In this document: in pieces, positions 63,257 to 64,000 of the stretch | Numbering within the stretch: position 1 is the first letter of the stretch | Layout of the letters: the number at the start of each line of letters is the position of its first letter | Assembly (NCBI GenBank): GCA_900540885.1 | Contig: UQHJ01000002.1 | Span: 46,261 to 110,260, forward strand | Length of the DNA: 64,000 nucleotides | Reading direction: 5' to 3' | DNA from: an uncultured Prevotella sp. | GTDB lineage: Bacteria; Bacteroidota; Bacteroidia; Bacteroidales; Bacteroidaceae | Position numbers and translations under genes: made by a program | The notes under the pieces: generated by a model | What the model was told of the DNA's origin: nothing | Seen by the model: only the letters and a program-made list of their open reading frames with translations | Databases searched by the model: none

Positions 63257-63320
63257 GACGTGTATATTCTAGCATCGCGGACACGCTTACTAACGCGCGG
63301 AAGCAATTCGCTTTCTCGCT

Positions 63321-63351
63321 AAAAAAAGTGTACAAAATGTACACACTTTTT
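63321..63351. promoter_or_regulatory. Imperfect palindrome upstream of the VapE-like gene
   Basis: AAAAAGTGTACA (63323-63334), 3-base loop, TGTACACACTTTTT. May be a terminator or an operator, since it abuts the TTTG (63349-63352) of a possible promoter. Confidence 0.4.
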
Positions 63352-63380
63352 GCCCTTCCCCTCATGGTGTCGTACTTTTG
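63349..63380 (+). promoter_or_regulatory. Promoter of the VapE-like gene
   Basis: TTTG at 63349-63352 and TACTTTTG at 63373-63380 with a 20-bp spacer, 27 bases before the ATG at 63408. Confidence 0.55.
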
Positions 63381-63407
63381 CATCAAACCTAAAATAAGAC
63401 AACTACC

Positions 63408-64000
63408 ATGATTAAAAACATTATCCGTCAACTACTAAAACTGGCCCAACGACTCTTTACGCAATTCAGCAACAACGAAATTGTACGCATCGTCAAAGCT
63501 TGGGCCATTCAACTATTTACCGAGAAGAAAGAACAAATAGCAAAAACGCCTCAACGAAAGACAATAAAAAAATCACAACCTTCAACAAGCCCCCCTACTC
63601 CATCTCTTGTGCAACAAATGCAAGCGCTCATTAACGAGCGTTGGAACCTACGTTTCAACGAATTAGAGAACAACATCGAGCTGCAACCCAAAGAGGCTGA
63701 AGCAGACGCTAACTTTCAACTCATGACCGAGCGCAGTCACAACTCGCTGATTATGCACGTACAGAATACGTTGCCACAATGTTACCGCAGTTGGGTGGAC
63801 GGCTATCTGTACTCCGACACCATACCCGCCTACCACCCCTTACAGCATTACCTCGACCACCTACCTCGCTGGGACGGGCGCGACCGCTTGACCGAAGTGG
63901 CACACATGGTGAGTCACGACGCATTGTGGGTGAAAGTGTTCAGCCGTTGGATGCGCGCAATGGTGGCAAGTTGGCAAAACACGGAAGAGAATTGCCGCGT
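63408..64000 (+). CDS. VapE-like (virulence-associated E / DUF3874-type) protein, cut by the window edge
   Basis: The frame opens at ATG 63408 and stays open for 197 codons to the right edge. The N-terminus is basic and Gln-rich (MIKNIIRQLLKLAQRLF; KTPQRKTIKKSQP). From about residue 115 the text RSWVDGYLYSD, YHPLQHYLDHLPRWDGRDRLTEVAHMVS and WVKVFSRWMRAMVASWQN matches the region before the P-loop of VapE-type ATPases in Bacteroidetes mobile elements. The NTPase motifs would lie outside the window. Suggests the start of another mobile or phage-derived element. Confidence 0.75.
   Translation, partial: MIKNIIRQLLKLAQRLFTQFSNNEIVRIVKAWAIQLFTEKKEQIAKTPQRKTIKKSQPSTSPPTPSLVQQMQALINERWNLRFNELENNIELQPKEAEADANFQLMTERSHNSLIMHVQNTLPQCYRSWVDGYLYSDTIPAYHPLQHYLDHLPRWDGRDRLTEVAHMVSHDALWVKVFSRWMRAMVASWQNTEENCR

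Larger units (their letters stand above)
62035..63290 (+). mobile_element. Internally deleted IS66-family insertion sequence
   Basis: Left end GTAAGCGTATCCGCGATGC (62035-62053); right end 63272-63290 is its inverted copy with one mismatch. The 1256-bp element keeps a first ORF without start codon, an intact-looking tnpB and only the C-terminal end of tnpC. Full-length relatives are about 2.5 kb. No 8-bp target duplication is evident in the flanks. Confidence 0.88.

Noticed and set aside
1..64000. tRNA and rRNA genes
   Set aside because: No intergenic stretch showed a tRNA-like acceptor stem with a TTC loop, nor rRNA core sequences; a covariance search would be needed to exclude a cryptic one.

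Overview
The window looks like a chromosomal segment of a Bacteroidales bacterium, most likely a Prevotellaceae-like gut or oral anaerobe. Several things point there. Many genes are preceded by a TAnnTTTG -7 box, sometimes with TTTG 19-20 bp upstream, and Shine-Dalgarno sequences are largely absent. The gene content also fits: a complete Na+-translocating NADH:quinone reductase, a VOR-type ferredoxin oxidoreductase, a serine palmitoyltransferase-like enzyme, a BACON/M60 secreted peptidase, AddAB-like recombination nucleases and IS66 remnants of Bacteroidetes type. I saw no rRNA, tRNA or CRISPR array.

Layout. 0-3.7 kb (minus): edge-cut small gene and a 2-oxoacid:ferredoxin oxidoreductase operon (TPR protein, ferredoxin, alpha, small membrane protein, TPP beta, gamma). 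3.8-10.0 kb (minus): APH-kinase/RapZ fusion, a three-gene degenerate ABC transporter set, rsmE and a bifunctional-nuclease-family protein. 10.3-12.2 kb (plus): thioredoxin-like lipoprotein and nucleoside permease. 12.2-12.9 kb: dense intergenic repeat block. 12.9-20.5 kb (minus): B3/4 protein, AddB-like nuclease and AddA-like helicase-nuclease. 20.7-23.9 kb: small wHTH protein, GNAT, IMPACT protein, MaoC hydratase and a membrane-anchored repeat protein. 24.0-30.0 kb (plus): nqrABCDEF, followed by a rhamnose-mutarotase-family gene. 30.8-35.0 kb (plus): secreted leucine-rich-repeat protein and an M60 mucinase-type metallopeptidase. 35.0-37.5 kb: second repeat block and a broken BREX brxL/MIT_C gene. 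37.7-57.4 kb: mostly housekeeping genes (pheT, yebC-like, dnaG, SPT-like, MscS channel, pheS, murB, MBL hydrolase, PBP1A, MORN protein, glgB). 57.4-64 kb: accessory region with a third repeat block, an IS66 remnant, a McrBC restriction operon, a second IS66 deletion derivative and the start of a VapE-like gene cut by the window edge.

The most unusual structure is not a protein gene. Three intergenic elements (about 12468-12840, 35314-35684 and 57674-58020) share imperfect inverted arms rich in TTTCAT/ATGAAA motifs and palindromes. Each carries four tandem repeats of exactly 22 bp at its centre. Two copies share one repeat sequence; the third has a different repeat sequence with the same period and copy number. 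Two of the three border defence genes or their remains (the brxL remnant and the IS66/McrBC segment). A separate GC-rich hairpin element lies beside two of them, in opposite orientations. Function is unknown.

Other points of interest are a McrB homologue with an apparent EVE/PUA-like domain inserted inside its AAA+ domain, a BrxL remnant whose two frame breaks both fall in short A runs, an APH-RapZ fusion, and what looks like the last codons of a deleted outer-membrane protein still attached to its terminator.
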